This document shows, one piece after another, positions 16,519 to 24,299 of a DNA stretch of 43,564 bases. Under the pieces are notes generated by a model, which was not told where the DNA came from, searched no databases, and was given only the letters and a program-made list of their open reading frames with translations. Source of the stretch: a virus; IMG/VR virus record IMGVR_UViG_3300017971_000115, positions 1 through 43,564 of that record. One strand, 5' to 3'. Numbering within the stretch: position 1 is the stretch's first letter; every line of letters begins with the position of its first letter. Position numbers and translations under genes: made by a program.

Positions 16519-17460
16519 CTAGATGTGATCCATATAGATCGCGCTCAGGGGGTAGTAGAACGAGATCCCGCCATAGCGGCTGTGGGTCGGGACCTTGTAG
16601 CTGAGGTTGATCTGCTGGACTGGAAGGATCTCGTATTCCTGGGGGATCTCCATTTGGAGCTTGTCCGGATCCCGCCGGTAGACCACCATCCGCGGGCCGG
16701 TCCCGGTGGCGTCCGCCAGCCGTAGCCGGTTCCAGCTCCCGATCGAGGAGATCCAGGGGGACTCCTCGAGGAACCATCGGCGGATCGTCATGCTCAGATC
16801 GGTGAGCCGCTTTTGGGCAATGTAGTTGAACTCCCGGGTTGGCAGGATGATCGTGTCCGGCTCCTCCACCTCGTTGGTGGTCTCGAGGATGGTCGAGACG
16901 GCCAGGTTCATATCGTTGAGGATCTGATCCGGGGTTTTGCCATCGGCGATCCAGGCCTTGCCAGCGCCAGGATCCAGGGCCGAGATCGTGGGAACGTTGG
17001 GGTGGTTGAGGAACCCGCTCAGGCCGGCGTTGGTGTCACCGACAGAAGCCAGCCGCTCCTCGAGCTCGGCGTTGGCTCGGGCCGCCGAGTTGGCCTGCCG
17101 CTGCTCGAGCCGCTTGCCACTCTTGGCCGAGGCCCGGACATCCTGGAGGGAATACGAGAACGCGATCCCCAGGCTGTGGACGGGGGCCGAGAACTTTTTG
17201 CCTTTGATATTGGCCAGCGGGAGATCGTCCGCATAGTTTGCGATCAGCTTGGCGGTGCCCACCTGATCGTACTGGGTGTAGGCAATCGACTCGGCGCCCG
17301 GATCGGCATCGTTGGACACCGGGATAAATTCCCGGTGCTTGAGGAGCCGGTGCATGATGTCATAGCTCTTGGCCTTGAGGTGCTCGAGCTCGGTGACAAA
17401 GTGGATCTGGGTGTTCTCATCCAGATTGCTCAGGTGCAGGTGCTCAGGGGTCGGTGCCAT
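16519..17460 (-). CDS. Major capsid protein (DUF2184-type, HK97 fold)
   Basis: 313 residues. The pattern (FVTELEHLKAKSYDIMHRL, FSAPVHSLGIAFSYSLQDV, RASAKSGKRLEQRQANSAA, AGLSGFLNHPNV) is typical of DUF2184 capsid proteins, with the long E-loop region near residues 75-95 and a C-terminal IYMDHI end. GGAGG precedes the ATG. It follows the cement gene and is closed by a terminator, consistent with high expression. No N-terminal cleavage domain is obvious; the scaffold is separate. Confidence 0.93.
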   Translation of the reverse strand: MAPTPEHLHLSNLDENTQIHFVTELEHLKAKSYDIMHRLLKHREFIPVSNDADPGAESIAYTQYDQVGTAKLIANYADDLPLANIKGKKFSAPVHSLGIAFSYSLQDVRASAKSGKRLEQRQANSAARANAELEERLASVGDTNAGLSGFLNHPNVPTISALDPGAGKAWIADGKTPDQILNDMNLAVSTILETTNEVEEPDTIILPTREFNYIAQKRLTDLSMTIRRWFLEESPWISSIGSWNRLRLADATGTGPRMVVYRRDPDKLQMEIPQEYEILPVQQINLSYKVPTHSRYGGISFYYPLSAIYMDHI

Positions 17461-17490
17461 CGGTGTGATCCTCCAGTTGGTTGGCTAGGT

Positions 17491-17506
17491 GTCGGGATCC
17501 CCTGGC
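17491..17506. repeat. 16-base direct repeat, copy 1 (capsid leader)
   Basis: GTCGGGATCCCCTGGC lies in the 73-base gap between the cement and capsid genes and recurs exactly at 18437-18452 in the gap before the cement gene. It contains the palindrome GGGATCCC. On the minus strand it reads CAGGGGATCCCGAC, similar to the leader AGGAGATCCCGAC of early transcripts. Its role is unknown. Confidence 0.85.
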
Positions 17507-17533
17507 GTCGTATCTGGTTGCTGGTTGCTGGCC

Positions 17534-18403
17534 CTAGAGGACCTCGAAAGTGGCGTTGATCTCGCCGGCGGTCAGCGCTGCCCCCGAGTTGTAGAGGGTG
17601 AACACCGCGGTAATGGCCTCGCCAGGTGCCGCGAATACATCCGCCACCTTGTTGAGGGCCGTTGGGGTGCCCTGGGTGATCCCGCCGTCAACCGCTACAT
17701 CACTGTCCCAGGTTGCCAGGACGGTGGTGCCGGCCTTGAGCTCGATCACCCAGTGATCGGTGGCGTCCTCGGCGGTGACACCGGCCGAGAGCTGGACCGA
17801 TTGGAGGCGCATCTGGCGCCCAACCGGGGCCGCCCCCATCAAGATCGTGGTGGTGGCGCTCAGAGCTCCCACCTGCTCAACCTGGGTCATCAGGTCAAAC
17901 CCGCCGAGCTCGTCCGTGAGCTCGAGGACCGCCAGCGCATCCTTGGCCACCGTCGATCGGAACTTGGCGCCCTTCACGTGGCGCCGGGTGTTGGTATCGT
18001 CATCGGCACCCCAGCCACCCTTGGTGGTCTGGGTGACATCCGCCACGCCATCGGCGAACCGACAATATGCGTCATCGCCATCGGTGACCGCGGTCTCAGC
18101 CGTGACAATAATGTGCCCCTTGACCAGGACGTCCCCAGTCTTGTCCGCCGGGACCACCTGCTCGGTGTCCGTGGCGTTGTCATAGGCATAGGTGTGGAGG
18201 GTTGCGCCTCGCACGTCCTTGTAGCCGGCATCCAGCTCCTCAAACGTGCCATCCAGCTTGTCCACCACACCGAGGCCAAAGGCCACACCGGCGGACTCCG
18301 AGTTGATCAGGGAGATCGACTCCTTGAGGGTGGTTTTGGCGAGCATCCCGGGGAAACCGAGATCGAGATCGTTTTGGTAGCTTGCGGCTGTGGTCTGGCT
18401 CAT
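17534..18403 (-). CDS. Capsid cement/decoration protein
   Basis: 289 residues. The N-terminal 150 residues (LGFPGMLAKTTLKESISLIN, SAGVAFGLGVV, DVLVKGHIIVTAETAVTDGD, DDAYCRFADGVADV) match the structural cement family found next to DUF2184 capsid genes. The C-terminal 100 residues are an added beta-sandwich (RLQSVQLSAGVTAED, HWVIELKAGTTVLATWDSDV), perhaps exposed on the capsid. It would stabilise the shell after expansion. Ribosome-binding site GAGAGG. Confidence 0.82.
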   Translation of the reverse strand: MSQTTAASYQNDLDLGFPGMLAKTTLKESISLINSESAGVAFGLGVVDKLDGTFEELDAGYKDVRGATLHTYAYDNATDTEQVVPADKTGDVLVKGHIIVTAETAVTDGDDAYCRFADGVADVTQTTKGGWGADDDTNTRRHVKGAKFRSTVAKDALAVLELTDELGGFDLMTQVEQVGALSATTTILMGAAPVGRQMRLQSVQLSAGVTAEDATDHWVIELKAGTTVLATWDSDVAVDGGITQGTPTALNKVADVFAAPGEAITAVFTLYNSGAALTAGEINATFEVL

Positions 18404-18436
18404 GGGTTGCCTCTCAGGTTTAGATCAATCGGTATC

Positions 18437-18452
18437 GTCGGGATCCCCTGGC
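18437..18452. repeat. 16-base direct repeat, copy 2 (cement leader)
   Basis: Exact copy of GTCGGGATCCCCTGGC at 17491-17506, here in the 74-base gap between the protease/scaffold and cement genes. Both copies lie upstream of highly expressed structural genes, which suggests a shared leader or RNA-processing element. A recombination relic is the alternative. Confidence 0.85.
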
Positions 18453-18477
18453 CTCCTGCTAGCTGGTTGGTGCCGCG

Positions 18478-19164
18478 CTACTTGTCCGAGCCCAGCGGCT
18501 TGCGGCTGGCCGCGTGGGTATCGCGGATCATGCGAGCTCGGGCGGCCTCGGCCGGCGAGCTCTTGGCGAGCTCCTCGAGCTCACTGTCCTCAACGAGCTC
18601 GTCCCGCCGGAGGCGGAGGAAAATCTCATCCGCATCGGTGGACCCGGCGCCGGCGCCCCCGCTCGGGGGCGTGCGGGTTTCAGCGGCCCGCTTGCGTGCG
18701 TCCTTGCTGGTGTCGGTCGAGAGGATCCCAACCGCTCCCTCAAAACGGCCGTTGAGGTAGTCCTCACTCACGTCCGTGAGGTCCGCCTTGGAGTCCGCCA
18801 AGAGGATCACTCGCTCCTTGATCTCCTTGTCGGTCAGGGCGGTGATGTCCACTCGATTGGCCTCGGTGGTGTCCACGTTGAGCAGTGGCTCCGCTGTGCG
18901 CTCAAGCCTGAGGCGCGCATCAACGAAGTCCTGGATCCGCTCGGGCTTGTCGGAATCGGTGACCTGCTCCTGGAGCTTGGTCCGTTCCACCTCGAGGGTG
19001 TCCGCGCGGGCCTTCTGCTCATCAATTGCCTTGCGTGCGTCGGTGAGCTGGCTGTCCAGTGATTCGAGCTTGGTGTCTCGGTCCGTGATCGCCTTGGTGA
19101 CCGCCTGGGCCAGGCTATCGGACTCCACCTCATAGGTGATTCCGTCCACTGTGATCTTGATCAT
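18478..19164 (-). CDS. Capsid scaffold protein from an internal start
   Basis: 228 residues, same frame and stop as the protease gene. AGGAG lies 9 bases before the ATG at 19164, and the product begins MIKITVDGITYEVESDSLAQ, where the scaffold domain starts. Residues 20-110 are predicted coiled coil, as in scaffolds of many phages, and the C-terminus is helical and charged. Lambda C/Nu3 is the classic precedent for a scaffold nested in a protease gene. Capsid assembly needs many scaffold copies per protease, which this layout supplies. Confidence 0.7.
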   Translation of the reverse strand: MIKITVDGITYEVESDSLAQAVTKAITDRDTKLESLDSQLTDARKAIDEQKARADTLEVERTKLQEQVTDSDKPERIQDFVDARLRLERTAEPLLNVDTTEANRVDITALTDKEIKERVILLADSKADLTDVSEDYLNGRFEGAVGILSTDTSKDARKRAAETRTPPSGGAGAGSTDADEIFLRLRRDELVEDSELEELAKSSPAEAARARMIRDTHAASRKPLGSDK

Positions 19165-19839
19165 GGCTCTGGGCTCCTTGTCTGTTGCTGGCTCAGTCGG
19201 GCTTGCGGTGTCCACCATTACCGCAGAGCCCGAGTCTAGTCTAACCTGTGCATCGGGTCCGGCCCGTCCGGATCGAGTGAGCGCTACGTGGTTGTAGCGG
19301 ATCTGGCGCTGGATGCCGTCATAGGGGATCCCGTTCCAGACCCCGGGGGTGGGATCGAGATCCCGGCGATATCCGGCCGAGAGCTCCCGGCGGCTACCGC
19401 TCTTGGCCTCGGCGATTGCCAAGGCATTGTCGATCCTGAGATTGGCGATCACGTGATCACCCTCTCGCTCGATCGTGTCCCCGAGGGAACCGATCACCAG
19501 CTCCTTGGCGTTGTCGGTTGTTACCGGGGTCCCGAGGGGCTCGGGGTGCTCTCGGGTCAGCGGTGCGAGGGCCAAGCTCTGGAGGCTGTCCTCACTGAAC
19601 ACCTCCTCAGGGAGGCGGAGCTCCCGGCGCTCCGAGCCATCCGCCAGGCGGTAGACGAAAACACCGATCCGGGTGATGGCGGCCGGCGCCTTGAGCATCC
19701 CGTTGGGTAGGAACTCAGCCCGGCGGATGTCCCCGGCATCGTAGACCAGGCCCGGGGGGGAAGGATTGGCCTGGTCTACGATCAGGGATCGGTGATCTGT
19801 CTGGCCGTGCATGCGCCAAACGTACCGAGCCAGGGCCAT
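18478..19839 (-). CDS. Prohead protease-scaffold fusion (DUF2213-like)
   Basis: 453 residues from the ATG at 19839; an ATG at 19812 is nearly as likely, and neither has a strong ribosome-binding site. Residues up to about 215 match DUF2213 proteases: GVFVYRLADGSERRELRLPE, LAPLTREHP, SLGDTIEREGDHVIANLRI, AKSGSRRELSAGYRRDLDP and IRYNHVALTRSGRAG, whose His and Ser are likely catalytic. The rest is an acidic coiled-coil scaffold (LDSQLTDARKAIDEQKARAD). The protease matures the head and removes the scaffold. An internal start makes the scaffold alone. Confidence 0.82.
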   Translation of the reverse strand: MALARYVWRMHGQTDHRSLIVDQANPSPPGLVYDAGDIRRAEFLPNGMLKAPAAITRIGVFVYRLADGSERRELRLPEEVFSEDSLQSLALAPLTREHPEPLGTPVTTDNAKELVIGSLGDTIEREGDHVIANLRIDNALAIAEAKSGSRRELSAGYRRDLDPTPGVWNGIPYDGIQRQIRYNHVALTRSGRAGPDAQVRLDSGSAVMVDTASPTEPATDKEPRAMIKITVDGITYEVESDSLAQAVTKAITDRDTKLESLDSQLTDARKAIDEQKARADTLEVERTKLQEQVTDSDKPERIQDFVDARLRLERTAEPLLNVDTTEANRVDITALTDKEIKERVILLADSKADLTDVSEDYLNGRFEGAVGILSTDTSKDARKRAAETRTPPSGGAGAGSTDADEIFLRLRRDELVEDSELEELAKSSPAEAARARMIRDTHAASRKPLGSDK

Positions 19840-19924
19840 GGCCACAAGCCTGATCAGCTGGTGGGAGCCCCCAGGAGCGGGGGGTCCGGGCGGGAGCTCC
19901 GGTAGATCGCCCCCGGGGGATCCC

Positions 19925-20146
19925 TCAAGGTGCCAGCTGGACCTCGGCCGCCTCAACCGCATTCGCCAGCGCATTGACACCGGCATTGCCATGGTTCTGG
20001 ACAGTCATCATTGCAAAGGTCTGGGCGGTGTCCTCCGTCCAGAGCCCAGCCGCCACCCAATCGGTGGCGAGGCTGAGGAGCTGGTCCAGGTTGACCGGAT
20101 CCAGCCGGTCAAACCGCTCGGCGAGCTCGCGTCTACTTGCTGGCAT
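19925..20146 (-). CDS. Small helical protein between MuF and protease genes
   Basis: 73 residues with GGGGA as ribosome-binding site, starting 6 bases after the MuF stop. The sequence is amphipathic-helical: SRRELAERFDRLDPVNLDQLL, SLATDWVAAGLWTEDTAQTF, AVEAAEVQLAP. No family is recognised. Small helical proteins at this position in related phages are usually minor head or assembly factors, but that is only context. Confidence 0.6.
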   Translation of the reverse strand: MPASRRELAERFDRLDPVNLDQLLSLATDWVAAGLWTEDTAQTFAMMTVQNHGNAGVNALANAVEAAEVQLAP

Positions 20147-20154
20147 GGCGTCCC

Positions 20155-22317
20155 CTACATCACCCGGGTGGCCAGCTCCTTTCGGAGCTCCTCCCTGATC
20201 GCCTTGGTTACAGCCCGCCCGGCCGAGTCGATCCGAAATTTCCTCTCGGCCTCGATCTCGGGCTGGGCAAACGGTGAATCTAGCTTGCTCGAGGGGTGGC
20301 CAGTGAGCCGCTTGGCCAGGGCGTTATCGGTCCGAGCTCGGCGGAGCTTGTCATCAAAATCCGCGGCCGCTGCTTTCTCGGCCTTGGCCACCTTGGCCTT
20401 GAGCCTCGGGAGCTGGCGGGCGAAATGGTGGAGATAGCCCTCCTCGGAGTCGATCACATCCCCCGCATGCTTTCGCATGTCGAGCGAGGCCTTGCGGGCG
20501 ATCTTGGAGGCCTTGGCCGCGTCGATCTTTCCCCCCAGTCCTTTCTGGACCGCATTGGTGAGGCCCTGAACCAGATCACGGTAGCCGCCCCGGGCTTTCT
20601 TCTCGGCCATCACTGAGGCCGCCTCGTTGGTGATCTTCCAACCCCCGGCCACTTTCTCGGTGAGCTCCCGGGCGGCCAGCTCTGTGGTGGCCTCCTCGAG
20701 CTTGGCCCCGATCCCCTTGTAGACCCCGGGCCCAAAGTGGCTATGACCGTGGACCGACTCGTGGACCATCACGTGGAAGGATTGGACCTGTGGAGGATTC
20801 CAGCGCTCGGGGGGGGAGCTCAGAAAGCTATTTGAGGCGCCGAGGATCCCCCGCTTGGTGGCGATCTCACCCGTGTCCGTTGAGTGATAGGCGGCCGCTT
20901 TCATCCGGTTGAGCTCGTTCCCCTTGAATGAAAGCCTGTCATGCTCGGACCCGGCCCCGCTCCGCTTGGTGTTCATCATGGCGCGGATGCGAGTGAGCCG
21001 GTTGTTGGCCGCCTTGGTGGCGTTGGACTCGAGGCTCACGTCCCCATCCACCACAAAGGACTCACCGAGCCGGTGGAGCTCCTTGATCGTTTCCTCCGGG
21101 GTGGCGTTGCCCAGTTGCATGTTGTCCAGGAGATCCCTGGTTTGCTTTTCGGACTCGCGGGCCGCCACGTTGATCAGGTCCCGGTTGGCCAGCTTGGACT
21201 CGGCGTTGAGGTTGTTGAGCTGTTGGCGCCAGGCGATCTGTTGCTTCTTGGTGAGCTTGCGGGGGGTGGCCGCTCCCTTCTTGAAGGCGCCCAGGATCTT
21301 GCGTGGGTCAAAGGGGCCACTGGGTGAGGTGGTTTGGCCGGAGTAGTCCGGGGCCGCCTGCTTTGGGAGCTCCGAGGGTAGCAGATGGCGCTGGGCCTTC
21401 TTGGGTTTGGGCTGGGCTCGCCTGGTCTTGGGTCCGGCCTTCCGCTTGTTGTCAATGCCGGGGATCCAGGGCTCGGCCGTGCAACGGCATTGATAGTCAC
21501 CGCCCGGGTTCTCCCTCCGTCCGGTTTTCGGATCGACCACCGGGGGCTTTTTGTACTGGTAAACCTTGCCATTATCCGAGGCCGCCCCCAGCTCCCGGTG
21601 GCGCATCCTGACCCGATCATCCTGAGAGGTGCGCCAGAGGTAGGACGCGATCCCCAGCTCCTTGTGGCGCTGCTCGGTGATCTCGGCGTTGAGCTTGGCG
21701 GTCTGGTCCCTGGCAATGAGCTCGGCCTTGGACCGGATCACCCCGTATCTGGCCATCACCTCCTTTTGGATCACCGAGGCCCGGCGCCCCTTTCTGACGT
21801 TGGTGAGGACGAGCTCCTCGATCGATTTGAAGTAGTCCGCCGGGATCGACTTGATCAGATTGACGTTGGTGGTTGTGAACCCGGCGGCCAGGCCGGCCAG
21901 GTCCGGATCCCTCAGGACGTCAATGCCATAGAGGACATGTAACTGGTGGAGGTTCTTGTCCTTGTTGACATCATAGGTCCGGTTGTAGCGGTCCTTGACC
22001 AGCGCCCTGACCTCGGCGTCCGAGATCCGCCGGCCGTAGGCAAACCGGAGCCCCTCCATCACCCGGGTGAGTTGATCGGCCCAATCGTCCAGGTCCACCG
22101 TGAGGGAGTCCGCCAGGTTGGCGGACCGGACGAGCTCGGGGATCAGCGGGAGGAGCTCGGCGAGGATCAGATCATGGGCGGGCTTGAGGATCCGCTTGTT
22201 GATCTCGGCCCGGTACTGGCGCCAGACCACATTGGGGATCTCGGTGTCCGGGACTCGGTCCGGCCTGATCCCGGGATTGAACCCGGGTTGATTCTGGAGG
22301 GCTGTGATCGAGCTCAT
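20155..22317 (-). CDS. MuF/SPP1 gp7-like head protein with C-terminal HExxH domain
   Basis: 720 residues. Residues 1-290 are the head-morphogenesis domain: ARDQTAKLNAEITEQRHKEL, LWRTSQDDRVRMRHRELGA and a Cys/His end near 270-283 (PGGDYQCRCTAEPW). A basic linker follows. Residues about 450-560 contain VMVHESVHGHSHFGPG, so H519-E520-x-x-H523 is a zincin-type metal site, with E541/E542/E546 as candidate third ligand. The far C-terminus is charged and helical. MuF proteins often carry C-terminal effector domains delivered with the DNA, so an injected protease is inferred. Structural self-processing is the alternative. No clear ribosome-binding site is seen; a strong hairpin precedes the start. 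Confidence 0.8.
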   Translation of the reverse strand: MSSITALQNQPGFNPGIRPDRVPDTEIPNVVWRQYRAEINKRILKPAHDLILAELLPLIPELVRSANLADSLTVDLDDWADQLTRVMEGLRFAYGRRISDAEVRALVKDRYNRTYDVNKDKNLHQLHVLYGIDVLRDPDLAGLAAGFTTTNVNLIKSIPADYFKSIEELVLTNVRKGRRASVIQKEVMARYGVIRSKAELIARDQTAKLNAEITEQRHKELGIASYLWRTSQDDRVRMRHRELGAASDNGKVYQYKKPPVVDPKTGRRENPGGDYQCRCTAEPWIPGIDNKRKAGPKTRRAQPKPKKAQRHLLPSELPKQAAPDYSGQTTSPSGPFDPRKILGAFKKGAATPRKLTKKQQIAWRQQLNNLNAESKLANRDLINVAARESEKQTRDLLDNMQLGNATPEETIKELHRLGESFVVDGDVSLESNATKAANNRLTRIRAMMNTKRSGAGSEHDRLSFKGNELNRMKAAAYHSTDTGEIATKRGILGASNSFLSSPPERWNPPQVQSFHVMVHESVHGHSHFGPGVYKGIGAKLEEATTELAARELTEKVAGGWKITNEAASVMAEKKARGGYRDLVQGLTNAVQKGLGGKIDAAKASKIARKASLDMRKHAGDVIDSEEGYLHHFARQLPRLKAKVAKAEKAAAADFDDKLRRARTDNALAKRLTGHPSSKLDSPFAQPEIEAERKFRIDSAGRAVTKAIREELRKELATRVM

Positions 22318-22325
22318 GGTTGGTT

Positions 22326-22352
22326 GGGTGGGGCCTGGTCAGGGCCCCACCC
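22326..22352. promoter_or_regulatory. Strong hairpin before the MuF start
   Basis: GGGTGGGGCC and GGCCCCACCC are perfect 10-base arms around a 7-base loop, ending 8 bases before the MuF ATG on the minus strand. No free Shine-Dalgarno lies between hairpin and ATG; the only candidate is in the stem. It could lower MuF translation or act as a weak terminator, although no T-run follows. Confidence 0.6.
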
Positions 22353-22387
22353 GGTTGGCTTGCTGCGATCGATCTGGGGGCTGGCCC

Positions 22388-22576
22388 TCACTCCGCTCGG
22401 GTGATCACCGTCACCCGGTGGGCTTTGCCGTTGCGGATCTCCGTCCGGGTCTCAAACCGGTAGCCGGCCGGGGCGGGCTCAATCTTCCGGCTCCTGGTCC
22501 GGGTCCTCGGCGTCGGGGTCCGGCTCGGGGTTTCCGTTTCCTTGCTCGTCCGGGTTGGCTTGCGGGTTGTTCCCAT
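22388..22576 (-). CDS. Small basic protein overlapping the portal C-terminus
   Basis: 62 residues from the ATG at 22576, preceded by GGGAG at 8 bases. The first half overlaps the low-complexity portal tail in another frame and is Thr/Arg/Pro-rich. The last 31 residues lie beyond the portal stop and read like folded sequence (AGYRFETRTEIRNGKAHRVTV). No family is recognised. The gene would otherwise leave a gap of about 160 bases. Overprinting makes it uncertain. Confidence 0.45.
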   Translation of the reverse strand: MGTTRKPTRTSKETETPSRTPTPRTRTRSRKIEPAPAGYRFETRTEIRNGKAHRVTVITRAE

Positions 22577-24278
22577 TGCTGGAGCTCCCTTGGTCTGGTC
22601 CGTTGCCACCGACCCTAGCAGCCATTTCGGCCGCCCGTCGACTCCGCTCCTCCTGGGCCTCCTCCACCCCCTCGAGCATTTCGTCCGCCTGCTCCTCGGT
22701 GAGGCCGAGGCCGGTGACCAGGAGAACCCGGGCCGCCTGGCTGGTGATCTCGCCAGCCAGGGCCTTGGCCGCTATGGCTGTGCCGGATTGGAGCTGGCCA
22801 CCTGATAGGGTGGTCTGAGGATCGAGACCGACCCCAAACCCCTCGAGGTCCAGGTCCCCGCTTTGGTCCCCATCCTCCTCGAGCTCGGGATCAACCTGGA
22901 GCTCGGTCCCGTAGGCATCACCACCGTAGCGGCTGGCCCGGACCTCCTCGGCCGCCAGAACCCCGGAGGTGATCCGGATCTGATCGGCCTGGGCATCCCT
23001 GGCTCGGTTCTCACTGTTCTCGGTCTCGCTCGGCGTCCACAGTGGCCTGGGCACCACTTGCCAGCTGTCTGGCTCATTCCCGGCCGCCTTGTAGAGCAAG
23101 GACACCAACCGGGTGGCCTGGGGTGTGAGGTTGCGCTCCTGCTCGCCCTCGATCCCATTGTAGTATTGCTCGAGGTCCGATTGGCCCTGGTCCCCCAGTC
23201 CGGCGGTGGCCTTCCCAAACAGGATTTTTTCCGGCATGTCCACCGCCCCGGTGAGCTCGTCCCGCAATCGATCGAGGAGCTCGGGGAGGCCGGTGATCGG
23301 GGTTTGCTTGCGCTCGAAACTCTCGGATGGGTCCAGCGGGATCAGCCTGGCCACCGAGCGGGCCAAGTCCAGAAACTGGAGCCGCTGGATCACCAGCTCA
23401 TCCTTGTCCTCGGCCAGGAGCTTGGCGAGGTTCTGGATCGTCATGGTCGCTTGCGCGAAGTCCGTGATCAGGTGGGCGGCCGAGTCAATGCCTGTGGCCC
23501 AGTCTCGGATGATCCCATAGACGCGGGTGATCACGGAATCGGCCCAGCCACTGAGCTCTACCTGGCGCCGGTAGCTCGTCCGGACCCCATCCCATCTGAG
23601 AATCCGGGTCTCGTGGATTTTCTGGATCGGCACCCCGCCGGTGGGGTTGGTGACCCGGTTGGTGAGCTGGTAGATCTCGGGCTTGCCACTCCGAGGATCG
23701 TCCGGGGCGTCGGGGTAGTATGTCTGGATGTCCACGTCCCCTCGGTCGAGGACTCGGAGCCAGTTGATCGACCGGATGGCATCCTCATTGAGAGGCTCGA
23801 TCGCCTCCCGACCGTCATTGATCCCCATCACACAGATCGCGCCACCGTAGAGCCTGCTCCAGGCGATGCCGTCCGTGAATAGGGGTTTCGCCTCGAGGCG
23901 CCTGAGCTCGGCCTGCATATCGTCCGCCTGGTCCCGGCGCCCATCCACCTCGATATCAAACCAGCGCCTGGTTTGATCCGAGGCCGGGCGATCGGTGATC
24001 CTGGCAACACGCCAATCCCCCGCATACAGGAGATCGAGCTGGTTGGTGGCCAGCCGTGTGGGGGTGCCAAACTCGGCCCGCATCCGCTTGTCGCGCAATC
24101 TCTGACCCAGCCCGGTGAGGATATTGGTCCAGCCGTCCGTGTTGAGCTTCCCGTTGGAGTCAACCAAAACCTCGAGGCCCTCGGCCTTGAGCTGGTCCAG
24201 CCGCTTGAGGCCCTCGGCCTTGGTTTTTGGCTGGGTGGTCGGTGTGGTCATGCGGGGTCGGTGGGTCGCCTGTGCCAT
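22479..24278 (-). CDS. Portal protein (DUF1073-like)
   Basis: 599 residues; a start at codon 10 (MTTPTTQPK) is equally possible. The core shows portal features: DWRVARITDRPASDQTRRWF, SRLYGGAICVMGINDGR, KIHETRILRWDG, RVYGIIRDWATGIDSAAHLI, and the stem/clip region FGKATAGLGDQGQSDLEQYY. This matches the DUF1073 portal family. It forms the dodecameric DNA gate and motor dock. The last 130 residues are acidic and glycine/asparagine-rich, probably disordered. Gene order terminase-portal-MuF is canonical. Confidence 0.92.
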   Translation of the reverse strand: MAQATHRPRMTTPTTQPKTKAEGLKRLDQLKAEGLEVLVDSNGKLNTDGWTNILTGLGQRLRDKRMRAEFGTPTRLATNQLDLLYAGDWRVARITDRPASDQTRRWFDIEVDGRRDQADDMQAELRRLEAKPLFTDGIAWSRLYGGAICVMGINDGREAIEPLNEDAIRSINWLRVLDRGDVDIQTYYPDAPDDPRSGKPEIYQLTNRVTNPTGGVPIQKIHETRILRWDGVRTSYRRQVELSGWADSVITRVYGIIRDWATGIDSAAHLITDFAQATMTIQNLAKLLAEDKDELVIQRLQFLDLARSVARLIPLDPSESFERKQTPITGLPELLDRLRDELTGAVDMPEKILFGKATAGLGDQGQSDLEQYYNGIEGEQERNLTPQATRLVSLLYKAAGNEPDSWQVVPRPLWTPSETENSENRARDAQADQIRITSGVLAAEEVRASRYGGDAYGTELQVDPELEEDGDQSGDLDLEGFGVGLDPQTTLSGGQLQSGTAIAAKALAGEITSQAARVLLVTGLGLTEEQADEMLEGVEEAQEERSRRAAEMAARVGGNGPDQGSSSNGNNPQANPDEQGNGNPEPDPDAEDPDQEPED

Positions 24279-24299
24279 GGGCCGACCCTACACCGGTGG

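Noticed and set aside
24287-24298. TACACCGGTGGC near the portal start as another operator
   Set aside because: The arms lack the 3-base spacer and the right half does not match GGTGTA.
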